DNA of 5,166 nucleotides, from NCBI GenBank assembly GCA_000715855.1, contig KL571292.1, positions 49,327 through 54,492 of the forward strand, read 5' to 3'. Each line of letters begins with the position of its first letter. Positions within the stretch are counted from its first letter, which is position 1. Below the pieces are notes generated by a model. The model searched no databases, had not been told where the DNA came from, and saw only the letters and a list, made by a program, of their open reading frames with translations. The position numbers and the translations under genes were made by a program. The DNA comes from Actinoplanes liguriensis. Lineage in GTDB: Bacteria > Actinomycetota > Actinomycetes > Mycobacteriales > Micromonosporaceae. Positions 4,881-5,166 of the stretch are shown here, piece by piece.

Positions 4881-5166
4881 AACCGAGGGCTGGGGTGATC
4901 GCCCGCCGGGCCCGCAAGCAGCGCGTCTTCCGCTGGGTCGTGCTGATCCTGCTCGGCGTCTTCTTCGCGCTGCCGATGGCGGCCATGGTCGAGTTCAGCA
5001 CGCGTACCCCGGGCACGTGGTCGCTGCTGGTGGACTGGTCGCGGCTCAACGAGACGTACCCGGCCCTGGCCGAGGGCATTGTCGCCTCCCTGGAGCAGGC
5101 CGCGCTGACCGCGCTGCTGATGCTGGTGCTGCTGGTGCCGACCGCGATCTGGGTGCGGCTGCGGCT
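4868..5166 (+). CDS. ABC importer permease 2, N-terminal part (cut by window edge)
   Basis: 99 complete codons of a second binding-protein-dependent permease subunit. After a basic N-terminus (RAGVIARRARKQR, 7-19), a first membrane helix runs at about 22-43 (VVLILLGVFFALPMAAM). It is followed by an external segment with EFSTRTPGTWSLLVDWSRLNE, given here by its landmarks FSTR (43-46) and WSRLNETYP (57-65). A second helix begins at about 72. The pattern of FSTR, then a W-rich segment, a Leu/Asn turn and the second helix is typical of the second permease of spermidine/iron/phosphonate-type importers. The EAA loop would lie downstream, outside the window. The start is GTG at 4868, overlapping permease 1 by 13 nt. 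Codon 4 is TTA (4877-4879), the only in-frame TTA I found in the window, created where the gene overlaps the TAG stop of permease 1. The ATPase gene is expected next. Confidence 0.88.
   Translation, partial: MAVLEPRAGVIARRARKQRVFRWVVLILLGVFFALPMAAMVEFSTRTPGTWSLLVDWSRLNETYPALAEGIVASLEQAALTALLMLVLLVPTAIWVRLR

Overview
The window is high-GC DNA with GTG and TTG starts, G/C-rich third codon positions, leaderless-type promoters and an almost complete absence of TTA codons. This points to a filamentous or related actinomycete. Micromonosporaceae (Actinoplanes or Micromonospora type) is my guess from overall protein style, not a search result. The first 19 bases are not genomic: they match the Tn5 mosaic-end/Nextera adapter exactly, so the window begins at the untrimmed end of a sequencing contig.

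Layout. (1) 20-628, minus: the N-terminal two thirds of a NarL/DesK-type sensor histidine kinase (HisKA_3 plus start of HATPase_c), cut off by the adapter. (2) 718-1077, plus: a small multi-helix membrane protein of unknown function, divergent from the kinase and probably translated from a leaderless mRNA. (3) 1079-1134: a long hairpin that almost exactly fills the gap between two convergent stop codons, the likely bidirectional terminator. (4) 1135-1677, minus: a GNAT-family N-acetyltransferase. (5) 1714-2622, minus: a single-pass membrane protein with a large C-terminal domain, unknown function, 36 bp upstream of the GNAT gene and on the same strand. (6) 2623-2854: a 232-bp divergent regulatory region with candidate promoters, two CACGTG-centred palindromes and a possible 35-codon upstream ORF. 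(7) 2855-5166, plus: an ABC importer operon of lipoprotein substrate-binding protein, permease 1 and permease 2 (cut by the window edge). The genes overlap by 8 and 13 nt, so translation is probably coupled.

How the genes work together. The importer genes form one transport unit: the lipoprotein captures a ligand outside the membrane and hands it to a heterodimeric permease. The ATPase is expected just downstream, outside the window. The family (SBP_bac_6/AfuA-like with PotB/FbpB/PhnU-like permeases) covers ferric iron, polyamines, thiamine and 2-aminoethylphosphonate, and the substrate cannot be fixed from sequence alone. The divergent membrane protein may share control with the importer through the common intergenic region.

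I see no tRNA, rRNA, CRISPR array, insertion sequence or phage gene, and no clear sign of a new defence or mobile system. The most interesting signals are regulatory: the paired CACGTG palindromes, the possible leader ORF, the single TTA codon at the start of permease 2, leaderless promoters, and the terminator packed between convergent genes.
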